Assembly (NCBI GenBank): GCA_030630685.1
Contig: DAOVMN010000113.1
Location: 1 to 7,097, forward strand
DNA from: Thermoplasmata archaeon
Lineage (GTDB): Archaea; Thermoplasmatota; DAOVMN01
Direction of reading: 5' to 3'
DNA: 7,097 nt
The notes beneath the pieces were generated by a model. The model ran no database searches and was not told the origin of the DNA. It saw nothing but the letters and a program-made list of their open reading frames with translations. This document shows positions 5,624 through 7,097 of this stretch, in pieces (position 1 is the first letter of the stretch; each line of letters starts with the position of its first letter). Both the position numbers and the translations under genes were made by a program.

Positions 5624-7097
5624 TCAGATATAGGTATTGTAGGCCAATCCTTCCTCCTTCTCATCGGACAGACCGTCCCCGTCCTGGTCGATCTGTGGTA
5701 TCTGTTCCCTTCCGGAGATCTTCTGGACCCTCAGTTTGTCCTTGGAGATCGTAAAGGCCTCGCCCAGGGATATGAACCTGTGCTCCTCGAATGTGAATTC
5801 CACGTTCTTCACCTTTTCATAGCTCGGAAGGGAGGCAAGATTCGGATGCTCAAGGGCCTCATAGAAATAGTGAGTGAAAAGAGAATGTACGTCCTTTGAG
5901 GCATACGACTCGTCATCCGCTTTGGAAGAGGCGATGGTGATTATATAATCGCCCTTCACATCGAAGATGACCGATCCGCTGTAACAGGCATCCACCACCA
6001 CCGCGATCCGCTTTACACCAGTCTGTTCATGTATGGAAGTGAGATTATCCATGAGCCATGTGTACCTGAACATGTCATGCTTCTTAGGGGTATTGTAAAC
6101 CTCCACCTTGCCCGGTACTCCATGGGAGGTGATATACACAAAAAGGAAATCATTTGGCCCCATCTCGTTCCCTAATTCCTTGAATGCCTTGTTTATCTCT
6201 GGAAGGGTCCCCGGTGCATCCACGATGTTCATGGTTTGAATCTTCCCGTCCCATGAAAGAACCTTGATGTTATGGCTGGTGTAACCATAGAAATCGTGCA
6301 GGACCTCGTAAGCATACTCCACGTTGTTCTTGATGGAGGGATAGTTGTCCGCGGGTTTGGTACTCCCCCCGGCTAAAAGGAAGGCAAAACGGTTATTCGT
6401 CACCATAGGGTCCTGCCAGCCTCCGATCCTTATCCCGGTGGCCACTTCATACCCGTCCAGCATCCCATCATAATCCGTGTCCGGGTTGTGTGGATCTGTG
6501 GTCACATGGACCATCATGTTGGTGATCGTGCCATTGGTGAGATATGCATCCCCGCCATCCAACGCCACAGCGTACTCGTTCTCCGGTGCCACCAAGGAGA
6601 TCCAATCTATGGTGAGATTCCCGGATGTCACTTCCATGTGGAGCGAATAATTCCCAATAGCGAGAGAGGTGTAATTGGTCTGGAGAGAGGCGGTTTTCCA
6701 ATCGCTTGCCTGGAGGCTCGATGATCTTTGGAGGACACCCCAGCCCCATCCGATACCCGTGTCTTCCGGAGCAAGGAAGCTGAGATTGATGAGATAGTTT
6801 CCAGGATGTTCAAGAGAGAAATTGTAGATTGCCGTGTCTCCGGTTTTCAGGGAGAGCACCCGGGATTCCAGTTCCCAGCCGTCTATCTCCTCGCTGTCCG
6901 CGAGCCCGTCATCATCAGAATCGGTAGGGTGTTCACGGAAGAGGCCCATCACCTTGTTGTAGGGATATCCTCCGATGCTGTAGATGATCTCGCTTTCCTC
7001 GATGTTCGGGGTCATGGGATCGATGACCCAGGTGATAAGAAAAAGACAAACAACCAAGAGTACAATCTTCCCTATAATTGAAGAATGCTCTTTCAGA
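5624..7097 (-). CDS. Caspase/legumain-like (clan CD) cysteine peptidase with TSP3-like calcium repeats (5' end outside window)
   Basis: The frame is open to the window edge. A TTG at 7057 could start a 477-residue protein, but the preceding codons extend the hydrophobic segment upstream (SSIIGKIVLLVVCLFLITWV) and carry a charged LKEH before it. The true start is therefore probably just outside the window, with this segment as signal anchor. Numbering from the TTG: TSP3-like loop DSDDDGLADSEE (46-57); a beta-sandwich at about 65-158, perhaps CBM6-like from the ending GNLTIDWISL; a second loop DTDYDGMLDGYE (193-204); the peptidase domain at about 222-405; and a C-terminal loop DQDGDGLSDEKE (457-468) close to the end. 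The catalytic pair is visible as His312 in VYITSHG and Cys358 in VVVDACYSGS, typical of clan CD (C13 legumain, C14 caspase/metacaspase, C11 clostripain). IASSKADDESYAS (375-387) resembles the C13 pattern after the active cysteine. The protein is expected outside the cell, and calcium probably stabilises or activates it. Seven N-x-S/T sequons occur, six of them in or near the beta-sandwich. The exact peptidase family (C13 versus C14) is uncertain, and cleavage specificity is unknown. Confidence 0.88.
   Translation of the reverse strand, partial: LKEHSSIIGKIVLLVVCLFLITWVIDPMTPNIEESEIIYSIGGYPYNKVMGLFREHPTDSDDDGLADSEEIDGWELESRVLSLKTGDTAIYNFSLEHPGNYLINLSFLAPEDTGIGWGWGVLQRSSSLQASDWKTASLQTNYTSLAIGNYSLHMEVTSGNLTIDWISLVAPENEYAVALDGGDAYLTNGTITNMMVHVTTDPHNPDTDYDGMLDGYEVATGIRIGGWQDPMVTNNRFAFLLAGGSTKPADNYPSIKNNVEYAYEVLHDFYGYTSHNIKVLSWDGKIQTMNIVDAPGTLPEINKAFKELGNEMGPNDFLFVYITSHGVPGKVEVYNTPKKHDMFRYTWLMDNLTSIHEQTGVKRIAVVVDACYSGSVIFDVKGDYIITIASSKADDESYASKDVHSLFTHYFYEALEHPNLASLPSYEKVKNVEFTFEEHRFISLGEAFTISKDKLRVQKISGREQIPQIDQDGDGLSDEKEEGLAYNTYI

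Noticed and set aside
4905..5633. Long plus-strand open frame (242 codons) opposite the PKD gene
   Set aside because: It is antisense to a clear PKD protein. Asp-rich sequence on the minus strand (GAT/GAC) reads as Val/Ile on the plus strand and keeps frames open. The translation shows no recognisable domain and no convincing start region.
1..7097. A single five-gene operon
   Set aside because: All genes share one strand, but every gap (52-101 bases) holds a possible promoter, strong for the transporter, and the functions are mixed. Independent or partly coupled transcription is more likely.
1..7097. CRISPR arrays, tRNA or rRNA genes, insertion sequences, toxin-antitoxin or phage genes
   Set aside because: I looked for spaced direct repeats, tRNA-like arms and terminal inverted repeats in the gaps and found none. 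The coding space is filled by the five described genes.

Overview
The window looks archaeal and most resembles a member of Thermoplasmatota (for example the sediment lineages known for secreted clan-CD peptidases). This is an inference from gene content and promoter style, not from a marker gene. TTTATAAT-like boxes preceded by A-rich BRE-like stretches sit 20-75 bases before genes, and one gene appears to be leaderless. Several proteins carry many N-x-S/T sequons and PKD or thrombospondin-type-3 (TSP3)-like modules, as is common in archaeal surface proteins.

All five genes lie on the minus strand and cover nearly the whole window. In transcription order, from the right edge leftwards: (1) a membrane-anchored caspase/legumain-like cysteine peptidase with three TSP3-like calcium loops, cut off at its 5' end by the window edge (5624-7097); (2) a small membrane-anchored PKD-domain surface protein (4797-5522); (3) a stand-alone MacroD-type macrodomain protein, a probable ADP-ribose-ester hydrolase (4197-4742); (4) a 906-residue RND/MMPL (HAE3-type) membrane transporter (1424-4144); (5) a flavin and [4Fe-4S] enzyme of the 4-hydroxybutyryl-CoA dehydratase / HpaB superfamily, cut off at its 3' end (1-1339).

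The gaps are 101, 54, 52 and 84 bases. Each gap contains a possible promoter: strong before the transporter, fair before the PKD and dehydratase-like genes, weak before the macrodomain gene. The genes are therefore probably co-oriented but at least partly transcribed independently, rather than one operon. No stretch above 300 bases lacks a gene. I saw no tRNA, rRNA, CRISPR array, insertion sequence or convincing terminator.

Functionally, the right half (peptidase and PKD protein) looks like an extracellular, calcium-dependent, glycosylated surface module. The transporter also has two large, acidic, sequon-bearing external domains. The macrodomain protein and the dehydratase-like enzyme are cytoplasmic, with no obvious link to the others. 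I did not find a clear undescribed multi-gene system. The best leads are the peptidase/PKD pair, the altered cluster ligands of the dehydratase-like enzyme, and the calcium-loop signature in the transporter.
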